Of a stretch of DNA of 64,000 nt, positions 48,162 to 56,598 are shown piece by piece. The position numbers and the translations under genes were made by a program. Each line of letters starts with the position of its first letter. Position 1 is the first letter of the stretch. The notes below the pieces were generated by a model. That model made no database searches. It had not been told where the DNA came from and saw only the letters and a program-made list of their open reading frames with translations. The DNA lies in the NCBI RefSeq assembly GCF_014640555.1, contig NZ_BMHE01000011.1, forward strand, positions 114,360-178,359. The letters run 5' to 3'. The DNA comes from Paenibacillus marchantiophytorum. Its GTDB lineage: Bacteria; Bacillota; Bacilli; Paenibacillales; NBRC-103111.

Positions 48162-49121
48162 CTAATGCTGGGCGGATTTGCGTCCGCCAGTCAGTTTGAC
48201 TAGCAAGCCCATCAATAAGGAAATCACCATGACGACAATCCCATAAAGCACTCCCGCCGCCGACGCAAAGCCGACTCGCGCCTCGCCTTTTCCCGAAAAG
48301 GCATACCGATATATATAGACATCCACCATATCTGTCTTGAACGCGGGACCACCGTCCGTCATTGCTTTAACAAGATCGAACACATGCAGAGCGTTCACCG
48401 CCGAAAGGAGCAGAATTACACTTCCTACGGGGATTAACAGCGGTACCGTAATATAACGGAACAACTGTAGGGCAGAAGCCCCGTCAATTCGCGCAGCCTC
48501 GAATAAATCCTTCGGCAGCGACTGGATGCCTGCAAGCCAGTAAATTAGCTTCATACCAAAGCTTTTCCAAATCCCTACCAAAATGACAATCAGCATCGCC
48601 GTGTCCACCGAGCCCAGCCAATCAATTGGTTTGTCGATCAGCCCAATCTTGAGAAGCACTTCGTTAAACATCCCTTTGTACGCGCCAAATAGGAAGCGCA
48701 TCACCAATCCAACGACGGCCGTTGTCGTAACAACCGGAAGAAAGATCAAGGTACGATAGAAAATTTTTCCACGCATCCAGCTGGCATTTAGCAGTAACGC
48801 CACGAGCAGGGCGATGGGTACCTGAATGGCAACTAACCAGACCATGAAAACCAAGCTGTTGCGAAATGCATTCCAGAATATAGGGTCTAAGAGGGTTTCC
48901 TTAAAATTATCAAACCCGACGAATTCATTTAGTGGTCCATAGCCATTCCAGTTGAAAAAGGCATATAGATAGCTCATAAAGATGGGATATATCGTGAACA
49001 ACAAAAACAGTAGAAGCTGCGGCGCAATAAAGAGCAAACACCATAGTTCCTTGGTTGTGCGGTAATGAAACTTCAAGCGCGTGCGTTTAGCACGCTTGTT
49101 TGGTTGCGGAGCAGCCTCCAT
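48162..49121 (-). CDS. Carbohydrate ABC permease (MalF-like), glycosaminoglycan locus
   Basis: 319 residues, six helices. WCLLFIAPQLLLFLLFTIYPIFMSYLYAFFNWNG is the family N-terminus; the coupling motif is LFEAARIDGASALQLFRYITVPLLIPVG (about 218-245). It starts the transporter part of the locus, just after an internal terminator hairpin at 49185-49223. Confidence 0.94.
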   Translation of the reverse strand: MEAAPQPNKRAKRTRLKFHYRTTKELWCLLFIAPQLLLFLLFTIYPIFMSYLYAFFNWNGYGPLNEFVGFDNFKETLLDPIFWNAFRNSLVFMVWLVAIQVPIALLVALLLNASWMRGKIFYRTLIFLPVVTTTAVVGLVMRFLFGAYKGMFNEVLLKIGLIDKPIDWLGSVDTAMLIVILVGIWKSFGMKLIYWLAGIQSLPKDLFEAARIDGASALQLFRYITVPLLIPVGSVILLLSAVNALHVFDLVKAMTDGGPAFKTDMVDVYIYRYAFSGKGEARVGFASAAGVLYGIVVMVISLLMGLLVKLTGGRKSAQH

Positions 49122-49177
49122 TTTTACATTCCCCCTTCTACGCCATTTAATGACTGGCTCAAGCGTTTTTTAGGCAC

Positions 49178-49223
49178 AAAAAAAGAGACTCTTCCCTTGG
49201 CAAAATACCCAGGAAGACGTCTC
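49178..49223 (-). terminator. Internal terminator within the glycosaminoglycan gene run
   Basis: On the minus strand GAGACGTCTTCC pairs with GGGAAGAGTCTC around GGTATTTTGCC and is followed by seven T residues. It separates the enzyme genes (sulfatase 2, GH88, PHP protein) from the transporter genes. No consensus promoter is visible between it and the permease start 56 bases further on. Confidence 0.75.
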
Positions 49224-49278
49224 CGGCGGTCCGGTCAATCGTCTTATGATGATAGTAGATCCAAGCAGCGAAGCCATC

Positions 49279-50787
49279 TTATTCAGCCAGTGCATAGATA
49301 GGTGAAATCCAAGCATATTGCCCATTGACTTGGCGAATTTCCACATGATAGACATCGCAGTCCGACTCGACGCTATCGTCGTTCCATGCTTCCTTCACCG
49401 TATACTGATGCTGCTGAACAGCTCGATGGATCATGAAAGCTGCGGAATTGTATGCCTGCAGATGGGTGGTCCGGTTGCCTTCAAGCAATTCTCCGATTGT
49501 TGCCGTCATTGACTTTCCATTTAGCTCTACACGAACCTCTGTATGTTCATTGCCTTCTACCTCAAGAATCAGCCCCGCTGTATGTGGGTGAAGTGTGGTC
49601 GGATTGCGGAAAGTGGTACAAGTCCACTCTACGCAAGAATCCGTTTGACTAACAATCGCATTACCTAGCGCATTCATGGTTGGATCATCCTTGATATCAG
49701 GCGTCGGAGCCAGAATACTGCGTCCACGGAAGCACGTTTCCACGGAGCGCAGTTGTCCACCTGCTAAATCTGCTTTCCCCTGCCAAGCCAAGCCATTTTT
49801 CGCGTTGCCCCATCCCGACTCCACCTTTATTTTGTAATGGTTAGCAGGAGTCTTCGATAACGCTGCCTTGTCTGCCAGCAGCTCGCCGTTAATGATTTGG
49901 TGTGGCTTCAAGTTTTTGTAGACGACAATTTTATCAATTTGATCACAAGCCGTTACTTCTAATTCCAACCGCCGATGGTTGGCCTTCACTTCGCTGCCCA
50001 TCGGAGCTCCGTTTAGTGTGAATCTACAAGCGATTTTATCCCCTGTCACCGCATACGTCCTGCGTGCTAAGAGAGCTTCCCAGATCGACTCTCTCGTTTT
50101 CGCTTCCGCCCAAACCGCCAGACGGCCGTCACCATAGGAACCCGGATACCCCGCATGATGATCCGTAGACCCAACGAATCCGAATCGGTGCTTGAGAGCT
50201 AATGCCGCATACACACTGGATCTTGAATCTCTCGGCCCCATATCATGGTAGTAGGGATAAGGACTATGATCCGACATGCCGCTGCCGTGCTTAGAATACA
50301 CTTCAACTATGGGGCTGACCGATGAATTAAAGCTGCTCCAATTTCCCCCTCGATAGCCCGGCGTGTACCCAACATGATGCGGCACTGCAATGACTTGGTA
50401 CGAACTCAATTGCTCCAATATGACTGGAATGGAACTACCCTCGACTAACGGAAGATCATCGTCTGGAGATAGGAAATGATGGTCCCCGTATTGGCTGGAG
50501 TGCGCTTCGTAACCTTGGAAGGTAACGAATTCATGCGGCACATTGTAGGTCCGCACCGTGTTGCGAACCTGCTCCCAGTCTCTGCGCAGCTTGGCGAAGC
50601 CTTCCATGTGAAAATCAACTAAATACTCCAATCCTTCCGCGCGTGCGGGCATATCATACCAGGAGGCGTGTCCAATAATCGCACAAAAGTCCAACTGGCC
50701 TTTAGCCGCCTTCAAAGCATTGTCCAAGCCGCCGAAGCCGTAGCTGATGCCACAGTGATTATGTAAATCTCCCCAATATATATTCAT
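49279..50787 (-). CDS. PHP/DUF3604-like metal-dependent protein in the glycosaminoglycan locus
   Basis: 502 residues. The N-terminal 280 residues form a PHP-type metallohydrolase barrel: WGDLHNHCGISYG (HxH), FVTFQGYEAHS (Glu), AVPHHVGY, and GFVGSTDHHAGYPG near residue 205. The C-terminal 220 residues look like beta-sandwich modules. DUF3604-type relatives are often annotated only as hypothetical. No signal peptide, so it works inside. Its place between the GH88 gene and the transporters suggests an extra deblocking step on glycosaminoglycan fragments (phosphate, sulfate or acyl ester), but no activity can be claimed. Confidence 0.8.
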   Translation of the reverse strand: MNIYWGDLHNHCGISYGFGGLDNALKAAKGQLDFCAIIGHASWYDMPARAEGLEYLVDFHMEGFAKLRRDWEQVRNTVRTYNVPHEFVTFQGYEAHSSQYGDHHFLSPDDDLPLVEGSSIPVILEQLSSYQVIAVPHHVGYTPGYRGGNWSSFNSSVSPIVEVYSKHGSGMSDHSPYPYYHDMGPRDSRSSVYAALALKHRFGFVGSTDHHAGYPGSYGDGRLAVWAEAKTRESIWEALLARRTYAVTGDKIACRFTLNGAPMGSEVKANHRRLELEVTACDQIDKIVVYKNLKPHQIINGELLADKAALSKTPANHYKIKVESGWGNAKNGLAWQGKADLAGGQLRSVETCFRGRSILAPTPDIKDDPTMNALGNAIVSQTDSCVEWTCTTFRNPTTLHPHTAGLILEVEGNEHTEVRVELNGKSMTATIGELLEGNRTTHLQAYNSAAFMIHRAVQQHQYTVKEAWNDDSVESDCDVYHVEIRQVNGQYAWISPIYALAE

Positions 50788-50832
50788 CGTCGATCGTCTC
50801 CTTGGTAGGGTAGCATGTTAAGGTCTTCTCAA

Positions 50833-51975
50833 TTACCAAAATGTCTCCATCTGTCCCCGCAGCTTCGCAAGTGCTTCAACGAAGAAATAATCACCATAGA
50901 TCAAGCCAACGTCGATATTTTTATTAGCTGGGTAATTGCCCGTGCCATGAAGTAAAATCGCTTCATCCTCAAGATCCCACACCGCGTAATAATCGCTTAG
51001 GGATCTCATCATTCGCCTGGCGGCCGCTTCATAGTGGCGTGACCGCTCCGTATCTTCGCATCGAGCCAAAAGCAGCAACCCGCTTGCGGCGATCGCCGCC
51101 GCAGAGGAATCTTTGGGCGCCCCTTCCTCTGTCGGCAGCCTGAAATCCCAATAGGGCACGCTGTCCTCAGGCAAATTGGCCAAATAGAAATCGGCCACTC
51201 GCTGGCTGCCATGCCTATATTTTTCTGCCTTCGTATAGCGGTAGCATAAGGCTAGACCGTATATCGCCCACGCTGCGCCTCTTGCCCATGCCGAGTCAGG
51301 CGCGTAGCCTTGACCGCCCAGCGCTTCGATCCGTTGTCCGGTTTCAGGATCAAATGAAACGATGTGGCAGCAGGAACCATCCTCTCTTACAAACTCACGG
51401 AGCACCGTATCCGCATGTTCAGAAGCTATATGCTTGAACCGGGGATCTCCAATCTCCTCGGAAGCCCAGAATAGCAAGCTCAAGTTCATCGTGCAATCGA
51501 TAATTGCCCAACCGGCATTTCTCTTCTGTCCGATGCCCGCATAATCGTTCCAAGCTCGGATATACTTGCCGCGCAGGTTGTAGCGCCCCGCAAGCCAAGC
51601 CGCCACTTTGAGGGCTCGAAGCCTCGAAGCTAGATTGCCTGTAAGCTTATAGTTCGCTACTGAAGCAAGCGACCAAATAAAACCGACATCATGGTGCAAT
51701 CTCATGAATTCTTCGATAGATGTATCGAGCCTCCGCTCGCATTGTTCCGCCAGTTCACGAAAACGCTCTTTGCTCGTATCCCGATAAACGAGCCAGAGCA
51801 GCCCTGGCCAGAAGCCGGCCGTCCAGACATGAGAATCAGTGCGGTCATACATTCCATCACGGGATACATGAACAAATTCACTGCCAATGGTATCACTTGC
51901 TTGCGTCATCTTCGCAACTGTTTTCCGCCAAGTCTCTTCTAACCAATCTTGGTCCTTGTCAGCTTCCGTTGACAT
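50833..51975 (-). CDS. GH88 unsaturated glucuronyl hydrolase
   Basis: 380 residues from the ATG at 51975, nine bases after AAGGG; longer starts would overlap the upstream sulfatase stop. Alpha/alpha-barrel family with catalytic Asp96 (HHDVGFIW) and Asp160 (WAIIDCTMNL), plus WTAGFWPG and DSAWARGAAWAIYG. It hydrates the 4,5-unsaturated uronate left by the PL8 lyase, freeing the hexosamine. No signal peptide. A perfect functional match to the lyase in the same locus. Confidence 0.95.
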   Translation of the reverse strand: MSTEADKDQDWLEETWRKTVAKMTQASDTIGSEFVHVSRDGMYDRTDSHVWTAGFWPGLLWLVYRDTSKERFRELAEQCERRLDTSIEEFMRLHHDVGFIWSLASVANYKLTGNLASRLRALKVAAWLAGRYNLRGKYIRAWNDYAGIGQKRNAGWAIIDCTMNLSLLFWASEEIGDPRFKHIASEHADTVLREFVREDGSCCHIVSFDPETGQRIEALGGQGYAPDSAWARGAAWAIYGLALCYRYTKAEKYRHGSQRVADFYLANLPEDSVPYWDFRLPTEEGAPKDSSAAAIAASGLLLLARCEDTERSRHYEAAARRMMRSLSDYYAVWDLEDEAILLHGTGNYPANKNIDVGLIYGDYFFVEALAKLRGQMETFW

Positions 51976-52003
51976 CCATATCATCCCTTCTCGACCTTGA
52001 ACG

Positions 52004-53458
52004 CTACGCTTGAAAGGGGGCATAATCGGCTAAGAACCGCTCATACAAATCCTCAGGCAATTCCAGCAAATCACCAGTCACTTTCATGTGTGCCCTTAAA
52101 TGCCCAACCATCGTTAGAATCCGTATACGCTCCCCCAATTGGTAAGCAAGGTTGCACATCTCCTCAGGATCAGCCTGTATATCATACAGTTCAATAAATA
52201 TCTCATCTTTAAAAATATCCACAATGAGCTTATAACGTTGTTCCACAACACAACGTTGGAAGTTGCTCCTTGCCCCGTTTCCGTCAAATTGGATAAAAAT
52301 TCGTTCTCTCTCCAACCGCTTCTTTTCACCCCGGATGAGCGGCATCAGCGTAAGGCCGGAAACTCCTTCAGGCGGCTCGAGCCCTAAGTAATCACAGAGC
52401 GTTGGGACAATGTCCACAGCGCTGACAGGGTCAGTGATTCGTTGAATCGCCGGAGATAAGCTTAGTGGAAATTTCAGAAATACAGGCGTCTTCACAGCTT
52501 CCTCATACATGCACATCTTTTGCCACAGTCGGTGCGAACCGAGCATTTCACCATGATCGCTTGCAAAAATGATAAGTGTCTCATCATACATGTCCTGGCG
52601 CTTCAATTCAGCAATCAGCTCACCGACACAATGGTCGAGTAATGCGACGAGGCCGAGGTAAGCCTGCCAAATATGCTGCCACTCCTCACGGGTGTAAGAG
52701 CTTCCTAACATGCCTGGCAAATTATAAAGCTGAAGAGGAGATTGGTTATTCCCCCACACACCTACGTTATTAGGCAAATCCGCTTCTTGAACCATGGAAT
52801 ACCACGGATCGGGTATGTGTAGAGGAGGATGCGGGGCAAGAAACATCGCATTGAGCGCAAACGGCTTGCTTTGATCGCGATTCCGAATCGCATGCAGAGC
52901 ATCACGAAGAATAAAACCGTCGTAAAAATAATCAAGTCCCTCATCAAATCGGCCCACGGTGGGAATCGAATAGTTCCGTTTGCGTGTCACCCTCCCGTAA
53001 ACAAGCTCGGGGACAATACCTCGATAAGCCGAGCCCCCTGGCTTCTTCTTTCCCTCTTCCTTCAGGAACGCTTCATAGCGTCCTTCAAGCGGAAGCCAGC
53101 GCGTCTTGCTGTCCGTTAATCGTTCCAGCTTCGGATCGGTGAATAGGTGCTGTTTACCAGTATGCCAACTGTCCCAATCCTGCTCCAATAGATCATACCA
53201 ATGGACATGTTCGGAGAGAACATTGCCATAGTGTTTCTCCTGTTCCGTCCACGGATTAATAAGTGAGCCATTCACATTCGGGTATTTGCCAGTAAGGAAA
53301 GCGCCTCGAGCAGGCACACATAAAGGAGATGCGCAATAGGCCTTCTCTACGTCAACACTCTCTGATCGAAGTTGATTCAAGTGAGGGGTATGCGTGCCAA
53401 GCGCGTCCCATCTCAATTGGTCAGCCATAATCAAAACAATATGAGGGTTATCATTCAT
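52004..53458 (-). CDS. Cys-type sulfatase 2, cytoplasmic
   Basis: 484 residues from the ATG at 53458 with GAGGAAAG just upstream; an in-frame ATG 24 bases earlier lies before that site. NPHIVLIMADQLRWDALG has the metal Asp; C47-V-P-A-R is the formylglycine site; TGKYPNVNGSL and FASDHGEMLGSHRLWQKMC complete the family pattern. No signal peptide. First gene of the locus on the minus strand, driven by the promoter at 53567-53596 and divergent from the ROK regulator. Confidence 0.93.
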   Translation of the reverse strand: MNDNPHIVLIMADQLRWDALGTHTPHLNQLRSESVDVEKAYCASPLCVPARGAFLTGKYPNVNGSLINPWTEQEKHYGNVLSEHVHWYDLLEQDWDSWHTGKQHLFTDPKLERLTDSKTRWLPLEGRYEAFLKEEGKKKPGGSAYRGIVPELVYGRVTRKRNYSIPTVGRFDEGLDYFYDGFILRDALHAIRNRDQSKPFALNAMFLAPHPPLHIPDPWYSMVQEADLPNNVGVWGNNQSPLQLYNLPGMLGSSYTREEWQHIWQAYLGLVALLDHCVGELIAELKRQDMYDETLIIFASDHGEMLGSHRLWQKMCMYEEAVKTPVFLKFPLSLSPAIQRITDPVSAVDIVPTLCDYLGLEPPEGVSGLTLMPLIRGEKKRLERERIFIQFDGNGARSNFQRCVVEQRYKLIVDIFKDEIFIELYDIQADPEEMCNLAYQLGERIRILTMVGHLRAHMKVTGDLLELPEDLYERFLADYAPFQA

Positions 53459-53499
53459 CACTTTCCTCTGCACTCCCCTCATGCGAATTTTCCATTTCC

Positions 53500-53640
53500 C
53501 GGTTCATTTATTCGTATTAATCACATTGAAATTATCGGATTTAATACAAAACGATATTTCAAATTGATCTTACATTACAATTATTACTTTTGTCAATATT
53601 TAAACATACTATTTTATAAACTATATAATAATGTGCCCTG
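53500..53640 (-). promoter_or_regulatory. Divergent promoter region, glycosaminoglycan operon / ROK gene
   Basis: On the minus strand TTGACA (53591-53596) and TAAGAT (53567-53572) are 18 bp apart. GTATTAA (53514-53520) and TTAATAC (53541-53547) are inverted arms downstream of the -10 and a candidate ROK operator. On the plus strand TATAAT (53624-53629) is a possible -10 for the ROK gene, with no clear -35. The whole region is AT-rich. Confidence 0.65.
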
Positions 53641-53715
53641 TCAGTTGGTTCCTCATTGCTATCTTGTGCTGATTTTGTTATTTTTTAAGTACCTCGATAA
53701 GCGGAAGGAATTTCT

Positions 53716-54924
53716 ATGGATCATATTCGTAAGGTTGTGGATCAAAAAGGCAGTAAAACGACCATCATTCAAATCCTGCGCGTCTACGGCACCATGTCTC
53801 GCATTGAGCTAGCCAATCAGACGGATTTAAGCAGAGCCACCATATCCATCTCTATTCAGGAATTAATTGAACTCGGCTTGGCGCAAGAAACTGAACTCCG
53901 TCAATCCACTGGAGGCAGGCCCCCAACTAATTTATCCTTAGTTCCGGGTTCGCATCTTGTGCTGGGTGCTGACCTCAATCAGCAAGGCTGGATGCTGGGC
54001 GCTTTTGATCTTCTGGGCAATACCATAGACAGTCGGCGGATTGCAGTCAGCCCCCTCACCCAAGAGGCCGCTTATCGCGCATTAATTGATGAGCTGCCTG
54101 CCTTTATTTCAAATTTAGGCAAAAGTCACATTATCCCCTTGCTTGGCATCGCCATGCCTGGCATCGTAGATTCTCATCAAGGCATCTTGCGCAGCTCAGC
54201 TGTGCTCGGATGGCAGCAAGTGGAATGGGCAAAGTTATTCGAAAAAGAGCTTGGTTGGCAGACGGCTTTACTTAACCGCAGCCGCGCCCGAGGGTTATCC
54301 GAGTGCCGCTACGGAGCAGGTAAACATTATAATCATATGATCTATATCGGCATAGATGCCGGTATTGGCGCAGGTATTTACGTCAATCGCGAACTCATTC
54401 ATGGCGCTAATGGCGGAGCTGGGGAAATCGGACATACGACCGTTACTGAAAACGGCCCTCTCTGTCCTTGTGGGAACACCGGATGTCTGCAAACGGTAGC
54501 AACCTCCCAAGCGATAGAGCTTGAAGCGCGCAAACAGCTGCGTTTAGGCGCGACCTCCTCCTTGCAGCTGCAACCCGATTTCGACTTACAACTCTTGCGA
54601 GCTGAACATCTATGTCAAGCGGCTGAAAACGGAGATGTGTTTTCGGAGCAGATCATTCATAAAGCTGCTGCATACCTAGGGACTGCCTTAGCCAATCTGG
54701 TGAATCTGCTTAATCCAGAAGCCATTATTCTCGGAGGGCCCATTCCAAAAGACAGCTTCCTGTACGTAAAAATAGCGGAGACCGTTATGCGTCAACGCGC
54801 AATGAGCACGCTCTCCAAAAGCACAGATGTGAAGATTGGACAGTTTAAAGATATCGGCGGCGCCCTCGGGGCAGCCAATTTCGTCCTTGACAAGCATCTG
54901 TCCTTCTCGCATCTTACTCCCTGA
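53716..54924 (+). CDS. ROK-family transcriptional regulator (NagC/XylR type)
   Basis: 402 residues. The N-terminal winged helix (IIQILRVYGTMSRIELANQTDLSRATISISIQELIELGLAQE) is followed by a sugar-kinase-like ROK domain: DAGIGAGIYVN, GGAGEIGHTTV and the zinc motif CPCGNTGCLQ, C-terminal LLNPEAIILGG. Divergent from the sulfatase/GH88 operon, it is the obvious repressor of the locus, probably released by a GalNAc/GlcNAc-containing intermediate. Ligand identity is inference. Confidence 0.93.
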   Translation: MDHIRKVVDQKGSKTTIIQILRVYGTMSRIELANQTDLSRATISISIQELIELGLAQETELRQSTGGRPPTNLSLVPGSHLVLGADLNQQGWMLGAFDLLGNTIDSRRIAVSPLTQEAAYRALIDELPAFISNLGKSHIIPLLGIAMPGIVDSHQGILRSSAVLGWQQVEWAKLFEKELGWQTALLNRSRARGLSECRYGAGKHYNHMIYIGIDAGIGAGIYVNRELIHGANGGAGEIGHTTVTENGPLCPCGNTGCLQTVATSQAIELEARKQLRLGATSSLQLQPDFDLQLLRAEHLCQAAENGDVFSEQIIHKAAAYLGTALANLVNLLNPEAIILGGPIPKDSFLYVKIAETVMRQRAMSTLSKSTDVKIGQFKDIGGALGAANFVLDKHLSFSHLTP

Positions 54925-54950
54925 GATAGTTAAGACTAACGTTTCTAACG

Positions 54951-54997
54951 AAAAAAGGAAGCTGCACAGCTACAGCTAGCTGCGTAACTTCCTTTTT
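54951..54997. terminator. Bidirectional terminator between ROK gene and sulfatase 3
   Basis: AAAAAAGGAAG and CTTCCTTTTT flank an inner AGCTAGCTGC-rich stem; both strands end in T-runs, as expected between convergent genes. Confidence 0.8.
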
Positions 54998-56440
54998 CTA
55001 ATGCGCGATCCCGTTCTTGTACTTGTACCTTAACGTCTCCGCAGCCTCATGTGCGCCTTCGTCCTCCAGCTTGTTTATCCAACTGTCCAAGGTCACATAC
55101 TTCCAAGGCCCCGTCTCAATCACCGCATCCATCGGATCTGCGATATGTCCATGCAAACCGTTTTGTTCTGCTTTCCACTGTGACAAACGGCGTTCCATCT
55201 CCGCAACCACATCGGGGTTTTGGGCTGCCACATTGGTCGTTTGGTTCGGATCGGTTTCAATGTGATAAAGACTAACGGGATCAAACTGATATAAGCCTGA
55301 ATGATACGTGCGGATATAAGACCAGACGGCATCCCTCACAGCCCGCTGACATGTATATAAGCCATGATCCATGACCAAATAGTCATGTCCTTGCCAGTCT
55401 TCCCCCCGCAATGCAGGACTGAATGACTTGCCGTCCCAACCCGAAGGAACTTCCAAACCGACAAGATCCGTAATGGTCGCAACCACATCAACGTTGTATA
55501 CGAAACCGTCTACAACTGTACCCGGCGTTGTTACTCCCGGCACTTTGATAATAAGCGGCAAATGATGGACTGACTCCGTCGCGCTGGCATGTTCGGCATA
55601 AATACCGTGCTCACCCATGGATTCGCCATGATCTGAGCTAATAATGAAACTGACGTCGTCCGCAATACCCAACTCACCTAACGTATCAAGGATTTCACCC
55701 ACATGCTTGTCCATGTAGCTAATCCCGCCATCATATCCATTCAACAAGTGCACAAAATCAGCTCGATTCTCGATTCGCTGCGGCATCGTTTCAGGAAACT
55801 CGCTATCCGTATGCAGATACTTAGCCGAATGGGGGAAGATGTCACTTTGGTGTTCTTTGATGATTTCCTCAGACGGGAATGGTTTGGCCGCTTGATCCTT
55901 CCATTGCCCCGCATACTCCGGAGGGGACGTGTACAGCGTATGCGGGTCCCAATATTGGATATGCAAAAAATAATTATCCGCTCTGCCATGCTGCTTCAAC
56001 CACGGAATGACGGCCGCATTCACTTCATCCGCATCTTCGTTGCCTTCCTTCATCGTATACGTATGGATCTCGTTCCACCCTGCAAAATACCACCAGGCAT
56101 GATGTCGATCACCGAACGATGAAAAGGTAACCGTTTTGTACCCAGCATCCCGCAGTCTGCGTGTAAAAAAGGCGTAGGGCTCGCTATGACTTTCCCCTTC
56201 CGGATAGTAAAAATTGTATCCCGGTCCCCAATGCGTCAGCGCTCCGTGGTTAATCGCAAAGCGTCCGCTCATAAAACTTGCCCGCGAAGGAACACATGGC
56301 GACGAGGCGCAATAACAATCGTTGAAGCGCACTCCTTGCGCAGCAATCGCGTCAATATTTGGCGTCGTGTTTCGCTTGTATCCATAGCAGCCCATATGAT
56401 CAGGCCGAAGCGAATCGATATCCAGATAAATAATACGCAT
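54998..56440 (-). CDS. Cys-type sulfatase 3, cytoplasmic
   Basis: 480 residues. RIIYLDIDSLRPDHMGCYGY begins with the metal-binding Asp7/Asp9; C49-V-P-S-R is the formylglycine site; FIISSDHGESMGEHGIYAEH supplies further ligands. No signal peptide. Its opening resembles heparan N-sulfatase-like and hydrolase members more than sulfatases 1 and 2, so a different sulfate position (possibly N- or 2-O-) is plausible but unproven. Own transcript, convergent with the ROK gene. Confidence 0.9.
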   Translation of the reverse strand: MRIIYLDIDSLRPDHMGCYGYKRNTTPNIDAIAAQGVRFNDCYCASSPCVPSRASFMSGRFAINHGALTHWGPGYNFYYPEGESHSEPYAFFTRRLRDAGYKTVTFSSFGDRHHAWWYFAGWNEIHTYTMKEGNEDADEVNAAVIPWLKQHGRADNYFLHIQYWDPHTLYTSPPEYAGQWKDQAAKPFPSEEIIKEHQSDIFPHSAKYLHTDSEFPETMPQRIENRADFVHLLNGYDGGISYMDKHVGEILDTLGELGIADDVSFIISSDHGESMGEHGIYAEHASATESVHHLPLIIKVPGVTTPGTVVDGFVYNVDVVATITDLVGLEVPSGWDGKSFSPALRGEDWQGHDYLVMDHGLYTCQRAVRDAVWSYIRTYHSGLYQFDPVSLYHIETDPNQTTNVAAQNPDVVAEMERRLSQWKAEQNGLHGHIADPMDAVIETGPWKYVTLDSWINKLEDEGAHEAAETLRYKYKNGIAH

Positions 56441-56545
56441 GAATGCCTCCTATTGAAAAATGTGGTTTTTACGTTTTGTCTATATCTTCCAGTAAAAATT
56501 AACACCACAATTCACCTGTGTCAAGTCAGTTTTATTCTTAGGGCA

Positions 56546-56580
56546 TGAAAAAAAGGAGCAGCGGTTAAGCAAGCTCCTTC
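56546..56580 (-). terminator. Terminator of the EmrB-like exporter gene
   Basis: AAGGAGC (56553-56559) and GCTCCTT (56573-56579) pair; the minus strand continues with seven T residues. Confidence 0.8.
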
Positions 56581-56598
56581 CTTATTTCTCGTAGTTCG

